DNA of 21,726 nucleotides from an uncultured Lachnospiraceae bacterium (GTDB lineage: Bacteria > Bacillota_A > Clostridia > Lachnospirales > Lachnospiraceae). Positions 7,723 to 16,400 of this stretch are shown here, in pieces (position 1 is the stretch's first letter; each line of letters opens with the position of its first letter). Under the pieces are notes generated by a model. The model worked only from the letters and a program-made list of their open reading frames with translations. It was not told the DNA's origin and did no database searches. The stretch lies in NCBI GenBank assembly GCA_910577835.1, contig CAJTOU010000007.1, positions 63,930-85,655 of the forward strand, given 5' to 3'. The translations under genes and the position numbers were made by a program.

Positions 7723-9228
7723 TTAATTTTTGTCTTTTTCAACTTCAAACCAGAAATTTACTCCGTTCTGCCGGTTTTCCACTCCACACTTCATATTCAT
7801 GGAATCCATAATCGCTTTTACAATGGAAAGACCAATGCCGCTTCCACCATATTCCCTTGTTCTGGCCTTGTCAACCTTATAAAATTTTATCCATACCTTA
7901 TTCAGCTCCATTTCAGGAATCTGTCTTCCTGTGTTAAATACATTTACTCTGACGATATATTCTTTTTCTTCAAGCTCAATCGTGATTTTCTTCTCGAAAT
8001 CCAGATGATGAATGGCATTGCTTACATAATTTGTAATTACCTCCTCTATCTGAAATTCATCTGCCCATACAAAAAGCTGCTTCTGGTTGTCAAAAAACAC
8101 TTCCGCTCCCTTTTCCTGCAAAAGAATATTAGACTGATTCAATACCTGGTCAATAACAGCAATTAAATCAAACCGTTCCATCTCTACATAATTGTTTCCA
8201 AACTCAATCTGATTTAAAGTAAGCAGTTTTTTTACCATTTTATTCATCTTTGCAGATTCATCAATAATAACATCACAATAAAAATCTCTGCTCTCATCAT
8301 CATCGTTCACACTTTCCTTTAAGCCCTCCGCATATCCCTGTATCAGTGCAATTGGTGTTTTCAGCTCATGAGAAACATTTGACAGAAAATCCTTTCTCAT
8401 TTCATCTATCTCAGTCTTTTTCTGTATATCTGTTTCCAGCTTTATATTCGCACTTTTCAATTCTGAAATCGTTTTTTCCAGAATCTCCGAAAGATTATTC
8501 ATGTTCTGTCCCAAAACCGCGATTTCATCGTGTCCCTTAACATCATATTTCACGTTAAAATCGAGCTTGCACATTTTTTTTGAGATTTCCTCCAACTTTA
8601 AAATTGGCTTGGTAAAACGAATGGAGAAAATCATCATGGCAATACTGCTGGCAACAATAATCACCAGTCCCACCCGCAGATAAAAATTAGTCGCCATAAT
8701 TACGGTATCTGTAATGCTTTCCAGCGAACTTCTCATAATAAAGAAATCGTTTGTACTCTCAATTTGTCCACACATTTCCAGATAGTCCCTGCTTCCATCT
8801 TCGTCATGCATTTTCTGAATCACATAGCTTTCAGTATTTTTAATAAAATTATTATCCGGCTTGTTATTATTAAATAAAATATCCTTTAATCTGGCCATCA
8901 GCATTTCATTTGTAATTCCAAATCCTGAACCAAATGTCACCATAAGGTCCGAATCTACCACTAATGCAGAAATTCCCTGTGTTTCAAATCTGGATGCAAG
9001 TTTCTGCGCCATCTGAAGCTTCTGTGAAATGGCATTTTCTTCACTGTCAGCCAAAAGCTCATTAATATCATCATATGCCTTCAGCAAATCCTTTGTCTTA
9101 TCTTCCACATAATAAGACTCCATAAAGGTTCTGTTGATAAACCATGATGTCATAACAGAAAACGCAGTAAAACCCACCAGTATAATCACAAGCCTTGTTC
9201 GAATAGAATGTGTCAATCTTATCCTCAT
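7723..9228 (-). CDS. Sensor histidine kinase of a two-component system
   Basis: This 501-residue membrane kinase pairs with the response regulator encoded just upstream. Transmembrane helices lie at about 12-30 and 185-205, enclosing an extracellular sensor of about 150 residues that is probably PAS/Cache-like. A HAMP domain follows (about 206-258). The HisKA phospho-acceptor is His287 in FLSNVSHELKTPIALIQGYAEGL. The ATP-binding domain shows the N-box EEVITNYVSNAIHH (395-408), FNTG (431-434) and the G2 box GGSGIGLSIVKAIM (461-474). All key residues are present. The start ATG at 9228 is the last of four ATGs in a 14-bp tandem repeat, and its own SD (GAGGA) lies in the preceding repeat unit. 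The stimulus is unknown. Neighbouring envelope proteins suggest an envelope signal (inference). Confidence 0.95.
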   Translation of the reverse strand: MRIRLTHSIRTRLVIILVGFTAFSVMTSWFINRTFMESYYVEDKTKDLLKAYDDINELLADSEENAISQKLQMAQKLASRFETQGISALVVDSDLMVTFGSGFGITNEMLMARLKDILFNNNKPDNNFIKNTESYVIQKMHDEDGSRDYLEMCGQIESTNDFFIMRSSLESITDTVIMATNFYLRVGLVIIVASSIAMMIFSIRFTKPILKLEEISKKMCKLDFNVKYDVKGHDEIAVLGQNMNNLSEILEKTISELKSANIKLETDIQKKTEIDEMRKDFLSNVSHELKTPIALIQGYAEGLKESVNDDDESRDFYCDVIIDESAKMNKMVKKLLTLNQIEFGNNYVEMERFDLIAVIDQVLNQSNILLQEKGAEVFFDNQKQLFVWADEFQIEEVITNYVSNAIHHLDFEKKITIELEEKEYIVRVNVFNTGRQIPEMELNKVWIKFYKVDKARTREYGGSGIGLSIVKAIMDSMNMKCGVENRQNGVNFWFEVEKDKN

Positions 9229-9274
9229 AAACTTATCCTCATAATCTTATCCTCATAATTTTATCCTCATAATC
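9219..9274 (-). repeat. Four 14-bp tandem repeats, each with an SD core and an ATG, across the kinase start
   Basis: On the minus strand four units follow the pattern (A/G)(A/T)TTATGAGGATAA, with changes only at the first two positions. A degenerate fifth copy containing AGAGGATAGATAA lies just upstream (to about 9293). ATGs fall at 9270, 9256, 9242 and 9228. The first three open mini-ORFs of five codons (MRIKL, MRIRL, MRISL), each ending in a TGA that overlaps the next ATG as ATGA. The last ATG starts the kinase (MRIRL...). GAGGA in each unit lies 7 bases before the next ATG. The units appear to be duplications of the kinase's own start region. Confidence 0.95.
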
Positions 9275-9292
9275 TTATCTATCCTCTATAAT

Positions 9293-9334
9293 CAAAAAAT
9301 GGAGCTGCCGCACGAACAAAGTGCGCACAGCCCC
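9293..9334 (-). terminator. Intrinsic terminator or attenuator between response regulator and kinase
   Basis: Five bases after the regulator stop, the minus strand forms a GC-rich stem: arms 9321-9334 (GGGGCTGTGCGCAC) and 9301-9313 (GTGCGGCAGCTCC), loop TTTGTTC. Twelve pairs form around a small internal bulge, and TTTTTT follows. Only about 20 bases separate the T-run from the first repeat ATG, leaving no room for a promoter after it. Kinase expression should therefore depend on read-through. Confidence 0.8.
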
Positions 9335-9338
9335 AGCT

Positions 9339-10019
9339 TCAGCTTTCAATTTCAAATTTATATCCCATGCCCCAGATTGTCTTGATATAATCTGCTTCCT
9401 TGCCAAGCTTTGCCCTCAGCTTTTTTACATGTGTATCAATTGTTCTGGCATCTCCGAAATAATCATAATTCCAGACATTATTTAAAATCTGCTCTCTGGA
9501 AAGAGCAATACTTTCATTTTCCATAAAATAAACCAGCAGCTCAAATTCCTTAAAGCTGAGTTCTACTTCCCTGTCATTTACTTTGATAATATGAGCTACT
9601 TTGTTCAGTTCTATTGAACCTGCTCTCATAATTCCGTTTTCATCACTCTTGGCAGTCCGTCTCAATATGGCATCTGCTCTGGCTACAAGAATTTTCGGAC
9701 TGAAAGGCTTTGAAATATATTCATCTGCCCCGCACTCAAAACCTGTCAGCTCATCGTCCTCGGAGGTTTTTGCCGTCAGCATAATAATCGGCACTTTGGA
9801 GTATTTTCTTATTTCACGACAGACTTCCCAGCCATTCATTTTTGGCATCATAACATCAAGAATCACAAGAGCGATATCTTTATTTTTAAAAAACAATTCC
9901 ACTGCCTCTTCCCCGTCTCCCGCTTCAATTACCTTATAATCCTTTTTTACAAGAAAATCCTTTACCAGTTTTCTCATTCTTGCTTCATCATCTACAACAA
10001 GCACCTTTAACTCTGCCAT
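9339..10019 (-). CDS. OmpR/PhoB-family response regulator
   Basis: This 226-residue regulator has a receiver domain (4-118) with the acidic pair Asp10/Asp11, phospho-acceptor Asp55 in VILDVMMPKMNG, Thr82 and Lys104 in ISKPF. A winged-helix DNA-binding domain follows (about 130-224) with FKEFELLVYFMENE, the recognition region ARTIDTHVKKLRAKL and the C-terminal wing IKTIWGMGYKFE. All switch residues are intact. AGGTGA precedes the ATG. It starts 17 bases after the upstream membrane-protein gene and is followed at once by a terminator hairpin and then the partner kinase. Targets are unknown; self-regulation is common in this family, but no repeated operator was recognised near the operon promoter. 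Confidence 0.96.
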   Translation of the reverse strand: MAELKVLVVDDEARMRKLVKDFLVKKDYKVIEAGDGEEAVELFFKNKDIALVILDVMMPKMNGWEVCREIRKYSKVPIIMLTAKTSEDDELTGFECGADEYISKPFSPKILVARADAILRRTAKSDENGIMRAGSIELNKVAHIIKVNDREVELSFKEFELLVYFMENESIALSREQILNNVWNYDYFGDARTIDTHVKKLRAKLGKEADYIKTIWGMGYKFEIES

Positions 10020-10036
10020 ATGCTCACCTCATCTTA

Positions 10037-10606
10037 TTACTGTCCGCCATTTTCCAGATTTTCAAGCTGTTTTTCTCTCTCCTTGAGCTCCTCATCCCAT
10101 CTTGCAAGATTATCCTCTTTTTCTGTATATTCTGCATTGATTCTTGTTCTATAATTAATAATATTCAGATTTTTGCTGTTATTTGAAATCACAATAAACA
10201 GAATCAGAAAAATAAGAAAGATAATATTCAGTACTATCATATTAATATATTTTGTCCGGTAAGGAGAAGTTTTATCAATGCTTTTTTTTATCTTTGGAAG
10301 ATTAAATTTTATTTTTCTGTGTCTGGACTTTGGAGCATGAACAGGAATCGCCTCTATTTGTTCATTATCAATTTTGTCATTGTTATATAAGTATCCCTGA
10401 AGTTCTTTTAAAAATTCATAACCAATCGGAGTTTTAAAAAGCTTTTTTTCAATTACTGTATTATAAATGTTTAATACGTTTTTAGGTTTTGAATAATTAG
10501 TTCGTTTTTTCAGATATTCCACACCCTCCAATTCGGTTTTTGCTTCCTTTAAACTCTCTTCATCTTCAAACAAATAGCCTTCCAGCGTATATTTTTCATT
10601 CTTCAT
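10037..10606 (-). CDS. Unknown single-pass membrane protein, first gene of the two-component operon
   Basis: This 189-residue protein is not a family I can name. The N-terminal 1-75 region (YLFEDEESLKEAKTELEGVE, later FLKELQGYL) looks like a small helical domain. A basic stretch (94-108) precedes one membrane helix at about 121-141 (INMIVLNIIFLIFLILFIVI). The tail (150-189) is Glu- and Lys-rich and likely a coiled coil. Basic residues before the helix suggest the N-terminal domain is cytoplasmic and the coiled coil outside. ATG 10606 is chosen because GGAG lies 7 bases before it; an ATG at 10612 is only 1 base from that site. It is the first gene after a good promoter and lies 17 bases before the response regulator, which makes it a candidate accessory protein of that pathway (inference). 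Confidence 0.75.
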   Translation of the reverse strand: MKNEKYTLEGYLFEDEESLKEAKTELEGVEYLKKRTNYSKPKNVLNIYNTVIEKKLFKTPIGYEFLKELQGYLYNNDKIDNEQIEAIPVHAPKSRHRKIKFNLPKIKKSIDKTSPYRTKYINMIVLNIIFLIFLILFIVISNNSKNLNIINYRTRINAEYTEKEDNLARWDEELKEREKQLENLENGGQ

Positions 10607-10655
10607 TGCCATGCTCCAATTCTAATCTTCATTTTTTCATTCCTGCCTACAACTC

Positions 10656-10684
10656 ATTTTATCATAAATTACAGATAATCTCAA
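10656..10684 (-). promoter_or_regulatory. Sigma-A promoter of the two-component operon
   Basis: The -35 is TTGAGA (10679-10684), the spacer 17 bases, the -10 TAAAAT (10656-10661). Each hexamer matches consensus at five of six positions. The leader to the first ATG (10606) would be about 43 bases. The gap 10607-10719 contains nothing else I can support. Confidence 0.75.
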
Positions 10685-10719
10685 CTAATACACAAAAAGT
10701 TCATTTTTTGATAAAGGTT

Positions 10720-11214
10720 TTATTTTTTTATATCTGCTTCATTTTCCATAAGTCTTCCCTTAAAGAACATAATAATAAGCGCATATAAAAATAAAATATG
10801 TCCGGTAAACATTCTGTATTCCGCCAGCAAAAGCTTTCCATATTCCTCTGCTGAAATTTCTTTGATTCTCTCGCCCAGATTAATCAGCCAGTATATTCCA
10901 TCTCTATATTCTCCGCCGCCATTTCGAAGGATATAACAATTATATACAATATTAAAAATTACATACACAAAAGACACAGCAAGAACAATAAACTGCGTAC
11001 TTACATAGATTTTCTTTTTATTGATATGCCGGTTAATAATATATTTATCCTTTACTATCCGAATAACCGCAATCACAGACAGAATAAGTGCTGGAAGCCA
11101 CAAAAGCCACCCTATGACATAAAAATAATTTGTAAAATATCCCATAACATGTACACAGGCAGCAAAGATAAAAAATAGAACCGCTGTCAGATGGTATCTG
11201 CTGTCTTTTCCCAT
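10720..11214 (-). CDS. Small four-helix membrane protein of unknown function
   Basis: This 164-residue protein has about four hydrophobic helices: 8-28, 32-54, 69-93 and 134-151. A polar loop at 95-133 contains NGGGEYRDGIYW and KEISAEEYGK. No catalytic or transport motif is visible and I do not recognise the family. ATG 11214 has AAGGA 9 bases before it; an in-frame TTG at 11238 would extend the frame but has no SD. The gene starts 29 bases after ilvA ends and is probably the last gene of the plsX operon. No hairpin terminator is visible after it; the next promoter begins 36 bases beyond its stop. Confidence 0.7.
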   Translation of the reverse strand: MGKDSRYHLTAVLFFIFAACVHVMGYFTNYFYVIGWLLWLPALILSVIAVIRIVKDKYIINRHINKKKIYVSTQFIVLAVSFVYVIFNIVYNCYILRNGGGEYRDGIYWLINLGERIKEISAEEYGKLLLAEYRMFTGHILFLYALIIMFFKGRLMENEADIKK

Positions 11215-11243
11215 AATTTTATTTCCTTCCGCTATCAACTGAT

Positions 11244-12467
11244 TTACAGACTTGTCCTTTTTGTAACCTTCGGCTTAAAGCCACCCTCCATAAGTCTGTC
11301 TACAATCTGCTGCTTGTGTTCCTCTCCAAAGCTTTCTATGGTAAGTCTCAGCTCCACTTCCAGATTTCTGTTTGTACTTACAAACTGATTGTGCTCAAGC
11401 TTTACCACATTTCCTTTGGCATCAGCAACTGTTCCTGCAACCTTTTCAAGCTGACCCGGTTTATCTGGAAGAAGTACAGATACAGTGAAGATTCTTCCTC
11501 TCTGAATCAATCCGTGCTGCAAAATAGAGGACATAGTGATAATATCCATATTTCCTCCGCTGATAATGGAAACAACTTTTTTATCTTTACAGTTCAGATG
11601 CTTTAAGGCAGCTACTGTCAGAAGGCCAGAACCCTCGCATACCAGCTTGTGATTTTCCACCATATCAAGAAATACTCCGATTAATTCGTTATCTGGAACA
11701 GTAATGATTTCATCAATGCTTTTCTGAATATACGGGAAAATCATGGAACCCGGTGTCTTTACGGCAGTGCCGTCTGCTATGGTATTTGCACTTGGAAGAG
11801 TTACAATCTCTCCTGCATCGAAAGAAGCTTTCATACATGCCGCATCCGCCGGTTCTACACCGATAACCTTGATATGTGGATTAATAAGTTTTGCCAGTGT
11901 GCTTACTCCCGCTGCAAGTCCGCCTCCTCCGATTGGAACAAGAATATAATCCACGGTAGGCAGCTCCTTTATAATTTCCATTGCCACAGAACCCTGTCCT
12001 GTTGCCACTTCAAGGTCATCAAACGGGTGAATAAAGGTATAACCATGTTCTTTTGCAAGCTCCAGCGCCTTTGTGCAGGCATCGTCATATACATCTCCAT
12101 ACAGCACTACTTCCGCTCCATAACTTTTTGTCCGGTTTATTTTAATAAGAGGTGTTCCAACAGGCATAACGATAGTTGCCTTTACCCCGTAAAGCTTCGC
12201 GGCATTTGCAACACCCTGTGCATGATTTCCGGCAGAAGCCGTGATTAATCCTTTTTCTCTTTCTTCTTCGGAAAGCTGACTTGTCTTATAATATGCGCCT
12301 CTTACCTTATAGGCTCCCGTGGTCTGCAGGTTCTCCGGCTTTAAATATACGCGGTTTTGACTTTGTCTGCTGAAAAAGTCACTGTAAATAAGATTTGTAG
12401 GCAGTGTTACTTTCTTTACTATTTCTGCTGCTTCTTCAAATTTTTCTAATGTAAGCTCCGTCATCAT
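11244..12467 (-). CDS. ilvA: Threonine ammonia-lyase (threonine dehydratase), ACT-domain form
   Basis: This PLP enzyme converts L-threonine to 2-oxobutanoate and ammonia, feeding isoleucine synthesis or threonine fermentation. The 407-residue length fits the medium form with one C-terminal ACT domain. The PLP lysine is Lys54 in TTGAYKVRGAYYK. The phosphate-binding glycine loop PIGGGGLAAG and ISGGNMDII are present. Residues about 330-405 form the ACT domain (VSVLLPDKPGQLEKVAG), where amino acids bind in this group. AAGGA lies 8 bases before the first ATG. The gene sits 76 bases after ftsY with no promoter or terminator recognised between, so it probably shares the plsX operon. Biosynthetic (ilvA) versus catabolic (tdcB) use cannot be decided from sequence alone. 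Confidence 0.93.
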   Translation of the reverse strand: MMTELTLEKFEEAAEIVKKVTLPTNLIYSDFFSRQSQNRVYLKPENLQTTGAYKVRGAYYKTSQLSEEEREKGLITASAGNHAQGVANAAKLYGVKATIVMPVGTPLIKINRTKSYGAEVVLYGDVYDDACTKALELAKEHGYTFIHPFDDLEVATGQGSVAMEIIKELPTVDYILVPIGGGGLAAGVSTLAKLINPHIKVIGVEPADAACMKASFDAGEIVTLPSANTIADGTAVKTPGSMIFPYIQKSIDEIITVPDNELIGVFLDMVENHKLVCEGSGLLTVAALKHLNCKDKKVVSIISGGNMDIITMSSILQHGLIQRGRIFTVSVLLPDKPGQLEKVAGTVADAKGNVVKLEHNQFVSTNRNLEVELRLTIESFGEEHKQQIVDRLMEGGFKPKVTKRTSL

Positions 12468-12514
12468 TGTATTTGTCCTTCTTTCTATAATTAAAAGTTC
12501 TTAATGCTGGGTTA

Positions 12515-12566
12515 TCAGTCCTCCGTATTTGTAACATTAGTCCTCAATCCTCCGGATTGGTGACAT
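12515..12566 (-). repeat. Imperfect direct repeat of the ftsY 3' end
   Basis: The last 23 bases of ftsY (12544-12566) recur at 12515-12537 with 19 of 23 identical. Both copies contain CGGAGGA and end in TGA, and the second copy would read VTNTED-stop against VTNPED-stop in ftsY. The period is 29 bases. It looks like an old duplication of the gene end. Confidence 0.7.
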
Positions 12567-13485
12567 GAAACAACGCATTTACAAATTCTTCCGCATTGAA
12601 TTTCTGCAAATCATCAATATGCTCTCCTACTCCAATATATTTCACAGGGATTCCAAGTTCTGACTGAATCGCAATTGCGATTCCGCCCTTTGCGGTGCCG
12701 TCAAGCTTTGTAAGAATAATCCCTGTAATATCTGCGACTTCCATAAACTGTTTCGCCTGTGCAAGCGCATTCTGTCCGGTAGTTCCGTCTAATACCACCA
12801 GATTTTCCCGATAGGCTCCGCTGTATTCTTTTTCAATAATCCTATTAATCTTCTTCAGCTCTTCCATCAGATTTTTCTTATTGTGGAGACGCCCTGCCGT
12901 ATCACAGATAAGCACATCTATATTTCTTGCCTTTGCCGCCTGAATAGCGTCAAAAATCACGGCAGCAGGGTCAGAGCCCTCCTTCTGAGCGATAATTTCC
13001 ACTCCTGCTCTGTTTGACCACTCTGTAAGCTGCTCAATCGCCGCCGCGCGAAAGGTATCAGCGGCCGCCATAAGAACCTTTTTCCCCTTTGCTTTCAACT
13101 GTCCGGACAATTTACCAACAGAAGTTGTTTTTCCCACGCCGTTTACACCGATTACCAAAACAATGGATTTCTGATTTTCAAAATCATAAGCGTTTTCACC
13201 GATATCCATCTGCTCCTTAATACTCTCTATCAGCAGCTTTTTACATTCCGACGGGTCTTTAATCTTATGTTCCTTTACCTTCGCTCTTAAGTCCTCAATA
13301 ATTTTTTCTGTTGTACTGATTCCCAAATCGCCCATAATCAGCGTTTCTTCAATTTCCTCATAAAAATCATCATCAATACTGGAAAAGCCACTGAAAATAT
13401 TGTCAATTCCTGATACGATATTATCTCTTGTCTTGGTCAGCCCTTTTACAAGCCTGCTGAAAAAACCTTTTTTTTCTTCGCCCAT
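12544..13485 (-). CDS. ftsY: Signal recognition particle receptor FtsY
   Basis: FtsY is the SRP-family GTPase that docks ribosome-nascent chain-SRP complexes at the membrane for co-translational insertion. The 313-residue protein has a short N domain (1-105) without the long acidic A domain of enterobacteria, as usual in Firmicutes. The G domain shows GVNGVGKTTSVGKL (113-126), DTFRAAAIEQL (143-153), DTAGRLHNKKNLMEEL (195-210), TKLDGTAKGG (259-268) and the closing GVGEHIDDLQKFNAEEFVNALF. AAGG lies 9 bases before the ATG, and the gene starts 14 bases after smc. rnc-smc-ftsY is a well-known Firmicute order. Confidence 0.97.
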   Translation of the reverse strand: MGEEKKGFFSRLVKGLTKTRDNIVSGIDNIFSGFSSIDDDFYEEIEETLIMGDLGISTTEKIIEDLRAKVKEHKIKDPSECKKLLIESIKEQMDIGENAYDFENQKSIVLVIGVNGVGKTTSVGKLSGQLKAKGKKVLMAAADTFRAAAIEQLTEWSNRAGVEIIAQKEGSDPAAVIFDAIQAAKARNIDVLICDTAGRLHNKKNLMEELKKINRIIEKEYSGAYRENLVVLDGTTGQNALAQAKQFMEVADITGIILTKLDGTAKGGIAIAIQSELGIPVKYIGVGEHIDDLQKFNAEEFVNALFHVTNPED

Positions 13486-13499
13486 CGAGTATTACCTTC

Positions 13500-16400
13500 C
13501 TATTCTTCTTTTTTTGTCTGCTCCAGCTCTTCCTCAATAAGATTAACAGAAACCAAAGTAGATATACCTTTTTCCTGCATGGTGATTCCATACAGTCTGT
13601 CCGCCGCATTCATTGTGCCCCGCCTGTGTGTAATCACAATAAACTGCGTATGGTCTGTAAGCTTATGTAAATATTTCGCATATCTTACTACATTAGAATC
13701 ATCCAGCGCCGCTTCTATCTCATCTAAAAGGCAAAATGGCGACGGCTTCAGATTTTGAATGGCAAAGAGAAGAGAAATTGCTGTCAGAGCCTTTTCTCCA
13801 CCGGAGAGCTGCATCATATTTTGCAGCTTTTTTCCCGGCGGCTGAGAAATAATGCTTATCTCCGCCTCCAGAATATCTTCTGCCTCACTAAGTTCTATGC
13901 TTCCTTTACCTCCACCGAACAGTATCTTAAACACTTTGTCAAATTCTCTGCGGATATCAGCAAATTTTTCCTGAAACTGGTTCCTCATTCCGATATCCAG
14001 TTCCTGTATAATATCTTCCAGATTTTGAGCCGCTGTTGTCAAATCATCATGCTGTGTCTTTAAAAAGCTATATCTTTCAGATACCTCTTTGTACTCCTCA
14101 ATCGCATTTACATTGACAGAGCCAAGATTCCTTATATCCTGCTTTACTGCTGCCGTCTCTTTTTTGACTGCGGATAAACTCTGATATTTTTCTTCCTTTT
14201 GCAGCTCTTTTGCGCTGCCGTAAGTGACTTCATACTCTTCCCACATATAATTCATCTGCTTTTCTTTATTTTCTTCCAGCTTTTCTTTACTTGCATTTAA
14301 GCGGTAAAGCTCTCTGTCAAGCGCTGTAATATGTGCAGACAATTCCTCTCTCTTTGCAAAAAACTCTTTGTGCTCCTTTGACTGATTTTCCTTTTCCTGC
14401 GTCATTTTCAGGATTTCCGCTTCAAGCTCTCTGCTCTTTTTCTCCTCGGTTTCAATCAACTGCCTGATAGATGCTATCTCCGCCTTTTTCTCTATGGAAG
14501 CTTTCTCTGATTCTGTCTGCGCTTGTATAAGTTCCTGCTTTTCTCTGTTCAGTTTCTCGCTTTCCGCAGCCATTCTCTCCAGATTTTCCTCTAAAAACCC
14601 AATCTGCTGTGTGATACCAGAAGCCTTCAGCCTCAGTTCCTCATTGCTTTTCAGTTCCAGAGCCTCCTTCTCACGCTCTTTGGCAAGTTCTGTATTTAAC
14701 CTCAAAATCTCCGCTTCAATCTGTGTATTTTTGGACTCCCAGTGGTCCAGCTCCTCATTCAATGTCGCATGATTATTTTTAATATCAGTCATCTGTTCGC
14801 GAAGCTCGCTGCTCTCATGTGTAAAATCTTCATAGCTGCCTGCCAGTTCCCGTTTTTTCTCATCTGCCTTATCCAGATTCATTTTTATGGTATTTTGCAA
14901 CAGAGACTGCTCATTCAGTACTGTATTAACTCTGCTCAATTCTGCGCGCTTTTCTGTAATCTGTTCTTCCTGACTGCTGATTTTTGCAGACAAATCTCCC
15001 GATTGTTGTTTCAAATTGTCAACACTTTGTGAAAGCTCCTCTATTTCTCTCCGCCTTCCCAGAAGATTACTGCTGTTTTTAAATGCACCTCCTGACAGGG
15101 AACCGCCGACATTTAATAATTCTCCTTCCAGAGTGACAATTCTTAATGAATACTGAAACTTTTTGGCAAGTGCAAGAGCATTGTCAATCGTATCTGCAAC
15201 AACAATTCTCCCAAGCAGATATTTTCCGATATTTTCATATTCTTTTTGTATGGTAATCAAATCACAGGCAAGACCAATCACCCCTTTTTCTGAAAACACC
15301 CTGTCATTTTGAAAGCCTGTCCGATTGGCAATACTGTTTAATGGAAGAAAGGTCGCCCTTCCATATTTATTTTTCTTTAAATGCTCAATTGCCCGCTTTG
15401 CAGTAGCTTCAGTATCTGTAACAACATTTTGTATATTTCCGCCAAGCGCTGTCTCGATTGCTGTCTCATATTTTTTCTCGGTTTTAATAATATCAGCAAC
15501 TACTCCGATAATTCCTTTCTCCTTCTCCTTTAATTCCATAATCCGCTTAATGCTGTTTCCATAGCCTTCATAGCGCTCTGTCAGGTTTTTTAATGCCTCC
15601 AGACTGGAATTTTGTCTGTGAAACAGAGACATGGATTCATTGTAGTTCTTTTTATTTTCTGATACTTCCTCATTCAGATGTTTTAAGCTGCCTTCAAGGC
15701 TTTTTTTCTGCTCTTCGTTTGCCTGTATTTCTTTTTGAATCGTCTCCAGCTCTTCCTGAAGCTTTGAGATAATTTTTTCCTGTGCATCGGCATCACTTTG
15801 ATATTTCAGCATCCTCTGATTTATCTCGGCCTTTTTTATATTGATTTGCTCAAGCATGGTATCATAGCGCTGAATCTTTGCCTTGACATTTGACTTTTCA
15901 TTTAAAAGCCGGATAATGTCTTCCTTCAGCTCTTCTATCTGCTCTGTCAGCTCTTTGATATGCTGCTCCACAGTCTGACGCATCCGGTCTGCCTCTGCCT
16001 GATTTTGCAGCGCCTGATTTTTGGAAAGCTCCAGCTCCTCCTTCTGCGAAAACATCTCTTCTTTTTTTCTCTGATGCTCCAGAAGTTCCTGTTCCAATGC
16101 CTGTATTCTGTTTTTGTTATGTGTTTCATTTATCTGAAAGGAATGAATCTGTTCTGACAGGACTCGAATCTCTCCCTCGGATTTTTCTCTGTTCAGTTTC
16201 AGCTGACTCAGCTCATTCTTTTTCTCATCCAGCATATGATTGATTTGCTCAATATATGTCTCCAGCTTTTCATAGGTTTTCCGGATTTCCTGCATCTTCT
16301 GATTGCCTGTCTCCAGTTCGGACTGAGTAATATCAGTATTCTTTTTTATTTCCTCAAGCTGTTTGTTTATCTCTCCGACTTCCAGCAAAAACTGATGAAT

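Noticed and set aside
9219..9274. Regular short repeats considered as a CRISPR array
   Set aside because: The 14-bp units are directly adjacent with no spacers, and no cas genes are near.
13421..13609. A 62-codon minus-strand frame across the smc-ftsY junction
   Set aside because: It overlaps two well-supported genes out of frame and has no SD or recognisable motif.
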